Assembly: GCA_015056565.1 (NCBI GenBank) | Contig: SVGB01000001.1 | Span: forward strand, 267,442-331,441 | DNA length: 64,000 bases | DNA from: Butyrivibrio sp. | GTDB taxonomy: Bacteria; Bacillota; Clostridia; Lachnospirales; Lachnospiraceae | Direction: 5' to 3' | Shown: piece after piece, positions 43,673 to 52,900 of the stretch | Numbering within the stretch: position 1 is the first letter of the stretch | Layout: the number at the start of each line of letters is the position of its first letter | The notes under the pieces: generated by a model | What the model was told of the DNA's origin: nothing | Database searches by the model: none | The model's input: the letters and a program-made list of their open reading frames with translations, nothing else | Translations under genes and position numbers: made by a program

Positions 43673-45031
43673 TTATCTGATGTCTTTAGCAAGACCGTCA
43701 GTAAATGCCTGTCCATCAACCTGGCATCCATAAACCTGATCTACATATGAAAGATATGTGTTAGCATCGTCAGCGTTCATAGCTGTATCTCCGAAGAGTA
43801 CGAAGTTGTCAGCCTTTGAAACGATCTCAGATACTGTCTGTGTAAGCTCGTTAACTGAACTTGTGTCGCCGTATGGTGTCCATGCAGGAAGTCCGCATCC
43901 ATCAAGGTATCCATAGTGGCAGATGAGCTTACCAAGCTCGAATGCATAGTCAGCAGCCTTCTCAGCGTTAGGTGAAGATGCTGCAACTGCAAGTGTATCT
44001 GAAGGTCCACCGATGAGCTGTCCGAGTTTAGCCTTGTCAGCATTGATAACTGGGAACTCACCAACTTTTACCTTAGGGAAGAACTCTTCGTTAGCTGCGA
44101 AATCTGCGCAGTTCCATGTACCATTCATGTAGAATGCATACTTGCCAGCCATGAAGTTGTTCTTAACTTCGTCATTTGTAAGGCCGATTCCTGAAGGATC
44201 GAAGTAACCATTTGTTACAAGACCCTGGAATGTGTTAACAGCATCTGTTACATCCTGGTTAGCCCATGTAGCTCTTCCAAGGAAGATGTCGTTAAGTGTG
44301 TCAGCGCCTGCGCTCTTCTCGATTACAGACTCAAGATACTCTGTTACGCACCATGTCTCTTTTCCAGCACATCCGAAAGGAATGATGCCTGCTGCCTTAA
44401 GCTTGTCGCAGCACTCGATGAACTCATCATAAGTTCCAGGGATTTCGGTGTAGCCAACCTGTCCAAGAAGGTCCATGTTAGCGAAAAGACCAACGATGTT
44501 CATTGTTGTAGGAACGCCGTAGTGCTTTCCATCATAAGTTGTATTACCAAGCATGTTCTCAGGAAGTTCGCTCTTCCAGTTCTGGTAAGCATCGTCAAGG
44601 CAGTAAACCTTGCCAGCGTCTACGAAGTCACCAAGGAATGCACATGACCATGTGAAGAAGATGTCAGGCATCTCGTTAGCTGAAACAGCTGCTTTGATCT
44701 TAGTCTTGTAAGACTGGTTCTCAAAAGCTTCCCATGTGAAGTTGATATCAGGATACTTAGCCTGCATATCAGCTATAGCTGCTTCATAAGCGTGACGGTT
44801 TGAATCACTCTCAGTTGCGATGCACCACATGTTAAGTGAAATAGGCTCACCTGAATCTGTGGCCTCCGCTGCCTGAGCAGGCTCTGCTGCAGGTTCTGCT
44901 GCTGGAGCTGCTTCCTGTGTCTGAGCGCTGTCATCAGCAGCTGGTGCTGCAGGAGCGCTTTCTCCACAAGCGGCGAGAGATAGTGTCATAAGTCCCGCCA
45001 ACAATACTGAAACTACTCGCTTCATTTTCAT
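43673..45031 (-). CDS. ABC transporter sugar-binding lipoprotein
   Basis: A 452-aa family 1 solute-binding protein. The signal peptide (VVSVLLAGLMTLSLAAC) ends in a lipobox, followed by an Ala/Glu/Gln-rich linker and the binding domain from about residue 60 (ISLNMWCIATESDSNRH). AAAGGAG lies eight bases before ATG 45031. Codon choice is strongly biased, as expected for an abundant protein. Its operon includes a YesMN system and a diguanylate cyclase. Substrate unknown. Confidence 0.92.
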   Translation of the reverse strand: MKMKRVVSVLLAGLMTLSLAACGESAPAAPAADDSAQTQEAAPAAEPAAEPAQAAEATDSGEPISLNMWCIATESDSNRHAYEAAIADMQAKYPDINFTWEAFENQSYKTKIKAAVSANEMPDIFFTWSCAFLGDFVDAGKVYCLDDAYQNWKSELPENMLGNTTYDGKHYGVPTTMNIVGLFANMDLLGQVGYTEIPGTYDEFIECCDKLKAAGIIPFGCAGKETWCVTEYLESVIEKSAGADTLNDIFLGRATWANQDVTDAVNTFQGLVTNGYFDPSGIGLTNDEVKNNFMAGKYAFYMNGTWNCADFAANEEFFPKVKVGEFPVINADKAKLGQLIGGPSDTLAVAASSPNAEKAADYAFELGKLICHYGYLDGCGLPAWTPYGDTSSVNELTQTVSEIVSKADNFVLFGDTAMNADDANTYLSYVDQVYGCQVDGQAFTDGLAKDIR

Positions 45032-45057
45032 AACTTTCTCTCCTTTGTTAAGATTTG

Positions 45058-45603
45058 TTATTTTACCCTGACCATTGGCCAAGGATAAGCAACCGTTAGC
45101 TTGTCTCCACTGTCATTAAGCGCATAGTACAGATACGCATCCTCGATAGGATCATCGTACATAAGCTTGATGCACTTCTTTGACTCATCTACGCTGTAAT
45201 GCCCGTGGAAGATGTTCTCCTCAGCAAATTCCCCATTTGCTGTAAACTGGTAGGACCAGCCGTTGTCCTGCTTCCAGACACCTACAATTGTTCCAGTGTC
45301 CTCACTGCAGAGATCATATGTAGATTCTTCATACAGGGTCATCTGATCCCCATCCATCTGGTAACGCATCTTGATGGTTTCGCCTTTATCATTCTTAAGA
45401 GTGATAAAAGTGTCGTCCTGACTGTAGGTGTACTCATTCCCCTTGTAAGTACATCTGCCGTAGTCAGACAGGGTAATAACAGGTTCTGCCGGATCATGTG
45501 AATAAGCCCATTCCTCCTTGTGGCTTCCGCATCCGGAAAGGATAGCTACCATCGATACAACTGTTATCCCCAAAGTGATTTTTTCTATGATCATTTTTTT
45601 CAT
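45058..45603 (-). CDS. Small lipoprotein of unknown function, 181 aa
   Basis: The signal peptide ends in VAILSGC, a lipobox. The remaining 155 residues are beta-rich with Tyr and Trp, in patterns like YGRCTYKGNEYTYSQDD and GIVGVWKQDNGWSYQF-type strands, reminiscent of the lipocalin-like DUF5640 family found in Clostridia. It lies 26 bases before the sugar-binding protein gene and shares its direction, so it may be first in that operon. GAGG sits eight bases before the ATG. Function unknown. Confidence 0.8.
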   Translation of the reverse strand: MKKMIIEKITLGITVVSMVAILSGCGSHKEEWAYSHDPAEPVITLSDYGRCTYKGNEYTYSQDDTFITLKNDKGETIKMRYQMDGDQMTLYEESTYDLCSEDTGTIVGVWKQDNGWSYQFTANGEFAEENIFHGHYSVDESKKCIKLMYDDPIEDAYLYYALNDSGDKLTVAYPWPMVRVK

Positions 45604-45767
45604 ACTGATTACCTCTAAATTACGATAACCTTTTCGTTAAAATTAATATATTCCATGGTCTTTAGATAATTAATGGATTTCTTTTACATTTGGTAGCACA
45701 TTTTTTACTTCTTTAACATAAAATTTACTCTTTGCTATTATTTTGTATGCATTTTGCACAAAAAGAA

Positions 45768-45793
45768 TGGCACTTGCTTTTACACAAGTGCCA
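45768..45793 (-). terminator. Terminator after the PrsA-like gene
   Basis: TGGCACTTG pairs perfectly with CAAGTGCCA around an 8-base loop. On the minus strand TTCTTTTT follows. It closes the operon of the FAD oxidoreductase and foldase genes. Confidence 0.75.
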
Positions 45794-45814
45794 AAAAATC
45801 GTCATAATGTCATT

Positions 45815-46867
45815 TTACTTGAAATATTTTGAATAAACTTCCATCAAATTTGTGGATGAAACCTGTTCGTCCTCATTAAGAGTAACGCTGTCCCATAGTT
45901 TAGTATTGAGCTGCTTGGTAAGAGTTGCTACAAAGGCGTCATACTGGGCTCCAAAGACTTCTCTTTTCCTCTTGTCCACTATCTTGACCTTGTTGGCCTC
46001 AGTCTCTTCCCTGTTGAAAGTGCTGATACATTTAATGATAACGTATCCTTCAGAGGTTTCGACGATATCGCTCACCTCGTCTGTACCAAGGTTGAAGGCT
46101 GCAGTCTCATAGACACTTTCCATTCCACCTTTGCCAAAAGAGATTGTTCCCTCATCAGCCTCGTTGTACTGTGCCATAAGTTCTTCAAAACTCTCATCTG
46201 CCCAGATCTTTTTAAGAATTTCCCGGGCTCTATTATAGGCTGCGTTTTTCTCCCTATCTGAAAAAGGTACCTTCTGCCCGGAGCCGTCCAGAGTATAAGT
46301 CTTGATAAGTATCTGCTCCACAGTTATGGTGCGGGCTTCATCGTCACTTATCTCAGGATTGATATCCCTTATGATGTAGTCATAGAGCTTGTTGGCAAGA
46401 GCCTGCTCCTCCATTATCCGGGTGACATCCTCCAAAGTAACGTCGTTCATCGCCTTTTTATCCGCATCGGAAAGGCCCTCATAATACTCTGCTGCAGCTT
46501 GAGAAGCAAGGTCATGCTCCTCTTCTGTGAGCTCGATCTCATTTTCCAGGGCAAGAAGGTTCATGACCTTTATCTGTGCAACCTTGGCAAGAACTGACTC
46601 TTTTAACCTGTCTTCCACAGTGCCTGAGTCTGTCTCTTTATCCCAGATATCAGTTCCAAAGGTCTTCTCATAGCCCTTTTGTGAATTCACCAGATAAACC
46701 AGAGCCTCTGTCAGAGTGCAGGACATATCCTCGATTCTGAAGACCACACCGTCATCAAAGCCAGTGGTAAAGACGATCCTGCGGTCAAGGACACTATCTG
46801 TAGCACAGCCTGATATGGATACCATAAGTGCTGCAGCTATAGCTGCAATACGTGTAAGTCTCTTCAT
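45815..46867 (-). CDS. PrsA/SurA-like peptidyl-prolyl isomerase lipoprotein
   Basis: A 350-aa extracytoplasmic foldase. The signal peptide ends in VSISGC (lipobox). A helical SurA_N-type region (residues about 50-165) is followed by a parvulin rotamase domain, seen in VEQILIKTYTL, FEELMAQYNEADEGTISFGK and the strand FNLGTDEVSDIVETSEGYVI. These match the parvulin pattern, including the conserved G-x-G-x-M segment as GKGGMESV. The ATG overlaps the stop of the FAD gene by four bases (ATGA), so they are coupled. Confidence 0.88.
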   Translation of the reverse strand: MKRLTRIAAIAAALMVSISGCATDSVLDRRIVFTTGFDDGVVFRIEDMSCTLTEALVYLVNSQKGYEKTFGTDIWDKETDSGTVEDRLKESVLAKVAQIKVMNLLALENEIELTEEEHDLASQAAAEYYEGLSDADKKAMNDVTLEDVTRIMEEQALANKLYDYIIRDINPEISDDEARTITVEQILIKTYTLDGSGQKVPFSDREKNAAYNRAREILKKIWADESFEELMAQYNEADEGTISFGKGGMESVYETAAFNLGTDEVSDIVETSEGYVIIKCISTFNREETEANKVKIVDKRKREVFGAQYDAFVATLTKQLNTKLWDSVTLNEDEQVSSTNLMEVYSKYFK

Positions 46868-48267
46868 GCCTCCATAGCCCTTATGATGCTGCGCGCAACA
46901 GACAGTCCGTTGGCACTTGCCTGCTGAAGTCCTCTGGTAACACCAGCGCCGTCGCCAATTGCACGAAGGCCTTTTATGCTGGTCTCGAAGTCCTTGTTAA
47001 CTATAACTTTGTTGGAGTAGAACTTAACCTCTACGCCATATAGCAGGGTCTCATCTGAAGCAAGACCCGGTGTTACCTTATCAAGAGCCTGGATCATTTC
47101 ATCCAGGTCAACCATGATCCTGTGAGGGAACACCAGTGAAAGATCTCCAGGTACTGCATCCTTAAGAGTTGGGATAAGGTTGTTCCTGCAAAGTCTCTCC
47201 TCTGTTGTTCTCCTGCCGCGCTTAAAATCGCCATAGGTCTGCACAAGGATCTTGCCTCCGCAAAGCATATTTGAAAGCTCAGCAATCTTCTTGCCGTACT
47301 CAATAGGAGTCTTAAAAGGCTTGGTGAAGTTCTTGGACACCAGAAGAGCAAAGTTAGTATTGTTGGTCTTAAACTCTTTTCCCTTATAAGCATGTCCGTT
47401 AACTACAGCAAGTCCGTTCTCATAGTACTCTGTTGCAACCTCTCCTGATGGGTTGGTGCAGAAGGTTCTTACCTTATCATCGAAGGTTGGTGTGTGGTAG
47501 ATGAGCTTGGCCTCATAGAGATTCTCGTTGAGGAACTGCATTACTTCATCTCTTACCTCAACTCTTACACCCACATCTACAGTGCCAGGCTTGGTCTCAA
47601 TGCCGATCTCCTCGCACTTATCCTTGAACCAGTCAGCGCCTTCACGTCCCACTGCGCTTACGATCTCTTTTGCTGTAAATGTATCACCCTTGTCTGTGAC
47701 AACGCCTGTAGCCACGCCATCTTCTACGATGATGTCCTTGACCATGGTGTTAAACTCGATGGTAACACCCTTGGAAAGAACATGCTCCTGAAGGCGGGAA
47801 TAGATCTTGTATCCCTCCTCAGTTCCAAGGTGTCTTATAGGGCACTCAACCAGCTTAAGGTTTGCGTTAATTGCCTTTCTTCTGATCTCTCTGATCTCTG
47901 CCTCTTTATCAACGCCGTAAACACTTGTATCAGCGCCAAATTTAAGATAGATCTCATCAGACTCATGGATCAGCTGTGTTGCCACGTCATATCCAAGGAT
48001 CTCAGGGAGATTACCGCCCACATCAGGGGAAAGAGAGAGCTTGCCATCTGAAAAAGCTCCAGCTCCTGCAAAGCCTGTTGTAATAGAGCAGGGCTGACAG
48101 CCCGCACAGGTCTTGGTGATCCTCTTAGGACAGTTTCTCTTTTCGATAGATCTGCCCTTCTCGATTATAAGTACCTTAAGGTCAGGTCTCTTTTCCATAA
48201 GTTCATAGGCGCAGAAAATGCCACCAGGGCCAGCGCCGATTATTATCACGTCATAATTTGTTGCCAT
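46864..48267 (-). CDS. FAD-dependent oxidoreductase (COG2509-like)
   Basis: A 467-aa flavoprotein. The dinucleotide-binding motif IIIGAGPGGIFCAYEL is at the N-terminus. A cysteine cluster (NCPKRITKTCAGCQPC) and GFAGAGAFSDGKLSLS follow. The C-terminal FAD segment is LRAIGDGAGVTRGLQQASAN. The layout fits the uncharacterised FAD-dependent dehydrogenases of COG2509. Start ATG 48267 lies five bases after GGAGG; the frame's TTG at 48279 overlaps that site. No substrate can be named. Confidence 0.88.
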   Translation of the reverse strand: MATNYDVIIIGAGPGGIFCAYELMEKRPDLKVLIIEKGRSIEKRNCPKRITKTCAGCQPCSITTGFAGAGAFSDGKLSLSPDVGGNLPEILGYDVATQLIHESDEIYLKFGADTSVYGVDKEAEIREIRRKAINANLKLVECPIRHLGTEEGYKIYSRLQEHVLSKGVTIEFNTMVKDIIVEDGVATGVVTDKGDTFTAKEIVSAVGREGADWFKDKCEEIGIETKPGTVDVGVRVEVRDEVMQFLNENLYEAKLIYHTPTFDDKVRTFCTNPSGEVATEYYENGLAVVNGHAYKGKEFKTNNTNFALLVSKNFTKPFKTPIEYGKKIAELSNMLCGGKILVQTYGDFKRGRRTTEERLCRNNLIPTLKDAVPGDLSLVFPHRIMVDLDEMIQALDKVTPGLASDETLLYGVEVKFYSNKVIVNKDFETSIKGLRAIGDGAGVTRGLQQASANGLSVARSIIRAMEA

Positions 48268-48349
48268 AAATTCCTCCAAACTGTTTGGCAGGCAGTATCA
48301 TCTGCCTATGTTTCACTTTCTAAAGCCATGTTCTGCACATGGGAAAGAC

Positions 48350-48377
48350 ATTATAACACACCGTAAAAAAAGTGCAA
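48350..48377 (-). promoter_or_regulatory. Sigma-A promoter of the FAD oxidoreductase/foldase operon
   Basis: Minus strand: -35 TTGCAC (48372-48377), a 16-base spacer, -10 TATAAT (48350-48355), about 80 bases before the ATG at 48267. A small hairpin (GGCAG-N6-CTGCC) lies in the leader. Confidence 0.6.
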
Positions 48378-48435
48378 GCGTCTTTCTTTACCGTATATAT
48401 TATAATGGCTGGAGGCTATGATTTACACATATTTA

Positions 48436-48464
48436 TACACTTTTTAGAAATAATTGAGTATAAT
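48436..48464 (+). promoter_or_regulatory. Probable promoter of the L,D-transpeptidase gene
   Basis: A perfect -10 TATAAT (48459-48464) with a weak -35 TACACT (48436-48441) at 17 bases, about 40 bases before ATG 48505. Confidence 0.4.
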
Positions 48465-48504
48465 GAAGGTACGCTAATTCGTTAAACTGTGAGGAATATG
48501 TCGT

Positions 48505-49104
48505 ATGTACAAAAAAGTATCATCAATAATAGTGCTGTTTCTGGTGGCATTTCTTGCCATTCCGGTCAAGGCAGACGCCGCAGCCTTTGATCCCGTCTAC
48601 TATGCAGCAAGATACCCGGATGTGGCAGCATCAGTTGGCACAAGCCAGAAGGCACTCATAAACCACTACATAACTTATGGTGTCTACGAGGGAAGATTCC
48701 AGAACGCCGAGGAAGAGGCTTTAGGTAAGCCCCTTAACACCTACATTGATATTGACCTGGAAAACCAGCACGTCACCTATATCCTGGATGGCAACGTTGC
48801 TTTTGAGACTGACTGCGTGTCAGGAGACGTTTCAAAAAACAGAGAAACTCCCACCGGAGTATATGCAATATACGCCCACGTTCCTGGTCAGTACCTTGAA
48901 GGCCCTACCTGGAAAAACTGGGTCGACTACTGGATGCCCTTCTCTCCCGGAGGCTGCGGTCTTCACGACGCCACCTGGCGCAAGAAATTCGGCGGACAGA
49001 TCTACAAGACCAACGGTTCCCACGGATGTGTCAACCTCTCCCACGACGCGGCAAAAGAACTGTTTAACATGGTTGGGATCGGAACTGTTGTAAACGTACA
49101 CTAG
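48505..49104 (+). CDS. Secreted L,D-transpeptidase (YkuD)
   Basis: A 199-aa exported enzyme that should make 3-3 peptidoglycan cross-links or attach proteins. The signal peptide (SIIVLFLVAFLAIPVKADA) is followed by one short repeat of the form FDPVYYAARYPDVA, ending HYITYGVYEGR, which is common in clostridial surface proteins. The YkuD domain begins at YIDIDLENQHVTYILDG and ends with the catalytic motif GSHGCVNLSHDAA, with Cys175 and the preceding His. It stands alone on the plus strand between minus-strand genes. Confidence 0.92.
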   Translation: MYKKVSSIIVLFLVAFLAIPVKADAAAFDPVYYAARYPDVAASVGTSQKALINHYITYGVYEGRFQNAEEEALGKPLNTYIDIDLENQHVTYILDGNVAFETDCVSGDVSKNRETPTGVYAIYAHVPGQYLEGPTWKNWVDYWMPFSPGGCGLHDATWRKKFGGQIYKTNGSHGCVNLSHDAAKELFNMVGIGTVVNVH

Positions 49105-49132
49105 GGCAGTGAACAAAAATTGTGGATGGTAA

Positions 49133-49957
49133 CTAGAATTCCGCCTCGTAGACATGTGCCTTCTTTGCCTTTGGAAAAAGATTCTCCGCAAGCCTTATTC
49201 CCTCGTCACTTAAAGCGTCAAAGGTTAGTCTGTAGTCAGAGAAGTACAGTTCAAGATTGCTTAGAGTTTCTGATATAAGCTCCATAAGCCCCTTGGGATA
49301 TTTGCCATAAAGATATGAAAGCTCAAGGTTTCCATCAGCAGTTCTTTGGACAAAGATAAGGTCTACCAAAGTATTTTTGGCAAAAATGCATTTGCAAAGC
49401 TCAGGGACACAGCTCTTTTTCCAACGATCATAATCTGCCACCTCATAGGACTGTTCCCTCATGAGCATATTCAAAAGTTTTTTCTGCTCTTCCACAGGTC
49501 TGTCAAAGAACAGTTCTGTGGTCACTCCGGTTTTTATAACCTTTCTAAGCCCCTGGGACTGTTTGATATCATCTTTTGTAACATAATATCTTTCGTGAGA
49601 ATAGCTGGTAATAAAATGTCTGATTGACAAAAAGAAAGTATGCAGTTCATCATCTTCATTTGAAAATTCAAACTGAGCGGTCAAAGGGAAAAGATCTCCC
49701 GTGTTCATAATGATGCGGCAGACCTGATCCACAAGCATTCTTCCCACACCCTGAAGACGGACCTGTGGCTCTACAAAGAGCCAGTCAAGGGAGTATTCAT
49801 AGTTCATAAGAACATATGAAACAGCTCCCAAAACTTTCCCTTCTTCGTCAATGGCTCCCACCGCCACCCTAAAGGATTCTAACTCGATTTCCCTCGGAAA
49901 CACTCTTTCAAAGTATATTCTATTCTCATCATTAAGTGCTACAAAGCTGACCTTCAT
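49133..49957 (-). CDS. GNAT-family N-acetyltransferase paired with the 1504-aa protein
   Basis: A 274-aa protein whose N-terminal half is a GNAT fold. The acetyl-CoA loop is VRLQGVGRMLVDQV (residues about 65-80). The C-terminal half has similar secondary structure but no loop, so it may be a degenerate second GNAT domain. It starts 15 bases after the end of the 1504-aa gene and is surely cotranscribed. A paralogous GNAT gene of almost equal length precedes the 2275-aa gene at 61562. Possible acceptors include Lys residues of the giant partner; that is speculation. Confidence 0.82.
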   Translation of the reverse strand: MKVSFVALNDENRIYFERVFPREIELESFRVAVGAIDEEGKVLGAVSYVLMNYEYSLDWLFVEPQVRLQGVGRMLVDQVCRIIMNTGDLFPLTAQFEFSNEDDELHTFFLSIRHFITSYSHERYYVTKDDIKQSQGLRKVIKTGVTTELFFDRPVEEQKKLLNMLMREQSYEVADYDRWKKSCVPELCKCIFAKNTLVDLIFVQRTADGNLELSYLYGKYPKGLMELISETLSNLELYFSDYRLTFDALSDEGIRLAENLFPKAKKAHVYEAEF

Positions 49958-49972
49958 GATCTTCCCTCAACA

Positions 49973-52900
49973 TCACTTTTTCATTTTTTTGTACGGAACA
50001 GGCTTTTTGTCTTTAAGTTTACCATATTTTGCCACTGCTGCAGTCAGTTCCTTAAGCATATCTGGTATGGTCATATTTGCCATTGCAACCTGTGTGCTCT
50101 TATTATCAACAACCCTGTCCCTTCCATCTATCAGATTCACATTATACTGTTTAGTCAAATACGATGTGGCATAAAGGCTTAAACAGTTAACCGCTTGATT
50201 TAATGCTGCGAACCTCTTATCACTTTTTATATGATTTGCAAGTGATGGATGTGCTTTATTTATAACGTTAAATGCCAAGTCTCTTCTTATTGCAGAAAAG
50301 AAATTATTTGAGTCGCCATGGACCTTCTTTTCTATCCATACGTTAATGACATCCGCGTACAGATTAGGATTTTTTACCTGCGCGGCAGTAGGAATGGGGA
50401 TGTCTGATACAGAATCATAAATATGAGGGTAATATTCAGATATCATTTCTTCCCTTGTATCATAGTCATCATCTTCCCATGCCTTTAGCCATTTCATGTT
50501 CCAGGCCTCATTTTCAGCCATTATCTTGTTTGTGGGGCTTCCATCCTTGCCGTGAATCACAGGTTTAATAATAAGACTTACGCTTCTGTCAAAGGATAGG
50601 CCACTCCCCATATACTTGGACAATGTCGGCTCAGCTTTATCATAGGCAGCTTTGTATTGGGGCCTATTCCCCATATCCTTAACTCTCTCAAATTTCTTAA
50701 GAACGTCATAGCCTTTCCTCGTAAACTCCGGCACCTGTTCTTTAAATTGCAAAAATTCTTTGTCTTTCTGAAACTCAGCCTCCATTGTTTTCATTTTAGA
50801 AGCATCAAAAGCCATGTCCTTATCATTCTTGTGCTGATCATACAGGATAGAGCTTTCATACAGCTTTTCCGCATAAACTTTAAGAAGCTCTTCATTATTT
50901 GGTGCTTTTTCAAGATCTTCAGAATCCAAATCCATCCTGTACTTTTGAGGAATATAGGATATCAAATACTGAACAGCAAACCCCAATGTGTTACCAAGAG
51001 CTGCATACTTGGGGTTCTTTTCTATACTGATATAATCTTTAACTCCCGGTATTTTTTTTCTAAGGTTATCTATAGAAAGACCTTTGTTGCCTGCAAATAA
51101 GAGCATCTTAAGCTTGTCATCTCTGATGACCTGTTCACACCACTTATCAAGCTGCAAACGATATTCCTCAATGACTTTTTCTTTGTCTGTCTGTTCAAGC
51201 CCAGCTAGATCCACTTGCACCTTGGGAAGCGGTGGCAAAGAATCAACGCCATCATAGGCATGAGGCATATTTTCCTGCAGCATTTTGCCCATGGTATCAA
51301 AATCCCCATTCATTCCATGCCATGTTTTCAGCCACTTTTTATTCCACTCATGATTTTCTTTGTCTGTCTTGCTTATGGGTTCTCCCTTCTTGTTGAAGTT
51401 GACAAACTTAAGTATATGCATAACAGCTCTGTCAACTGTTTTCCCAGCCAGACCATCAACCAGATACTTATTAGCTTCTTTTATAAGACTCAGATACTCA
51501 GGATGATCCTTGAAAGAAACGTAAGCATCATCACTTTTTTTCAACGCATCCTTAATGGTCTTCCTGTCTTCGTCAATGGTGTTCTTGCTATCTTTTTTCT
51601 CCTCATTGATGATATTTATCTTATTAAGATTTTCTTTCTTTTCTTCCTTGATGATATTGTTCTTATCCAGATTCTCTTTCTTTTCTTCCTCCTTCTTCAC
51701 CTCCACTGTTTTCTTAAAAAGTGCATCCTTTGCAAGGAGTCTGAGCTTTTCTTCATAATTCTTTAAATTGTCATTTACAACTTCCTTTAAATCTGTCTCA
51801 GACATAAATCTTCTTGTATAAAGTCTTACGCCGTCGGCATTTTCAGGATCAATATCAATATTACGTTTAAGGCGCAGAGTTGCTGTAATATACTTCTGAA
51901 GATTTTTAAGCATATCAAGCTTAGCTGCAAAGGCAGGCTCATTACAGATATTTTTTGCTGTTTTACTCATTGAAACAAGGCCATCGATACCTTTGAGCCT
52001 TCTTAACATATCCATGATCTCAAAAAGTCTCTCTCCCTTAAGTGCCGTTCCATTAGACAGTTCCTCTACTGTTGGCCACTTAAAATCATCAAACATTTTA
52101 GGGAGATTTTCCTTTATATATTGTTCTCTCGCTGCTGTTTGGTCAGTAGATGTCCATAGCTTGATCCAGACCCTGTTTTCCTCAAGCTTTTTCTGATCCA
52201 AAGGGGTTATACCCATTTCATGCCTATGTGTTATTCCATTCTCCTTGTCTTCTGTTACCTGCTCTTTAAATCTTAAGGATTTAAGAAGAGGCGCAGGAGC
52301 CAGTGTAACCTTTGCATACTCTTCTTTCCCTTCTCCGGCAAATACACCTTTTTTAAGCCCCGCAGATACTGCCTTTTTATTAGCATTACTATGCGAAACC
52401 TTCTGGGCATCAACAATGGTCTTGTAAACAAGGAAGTCTTCTTTTGTAAACTTAAGTTTTGCAGAATATTTGCTGCGAATCTTTCTGTATTCTTTTTCTT
52501 CTTCCTTATTGAGTTCTACTTCATCCTCTTCTTCATGGATGATATTTATCCTGTTCTGATTTTCCTTACTTTCTATATTTATTATGTTCTTGTCAGCATT
52601 ATCTTCTTTCTGGATCTGCTCCTTCTTTTGGTCTTTCTTCTTATCTTCCTTTTTATTATTCTTTCTGTCTTCCTTTATGTCTTCATCGTTTATTTTGTTT
52701 GTGTACTTATCATCTGCCTCTTTTCTGTTTTCGAATTTCTGCCTTTTTTCTTTTCGCCTTTTTTCATCCTCAGTTTCTCTTTCTTTCATAATCTGATTGA
52801 TATTAAGAGGCTCAAGGCCATCCTCTTCTTCATTGATGATGTTAACTGGCTTATCTTCCTTCTTATCTTCCTTCTTGTCCTCTTTTCTTTCAGTCACATC

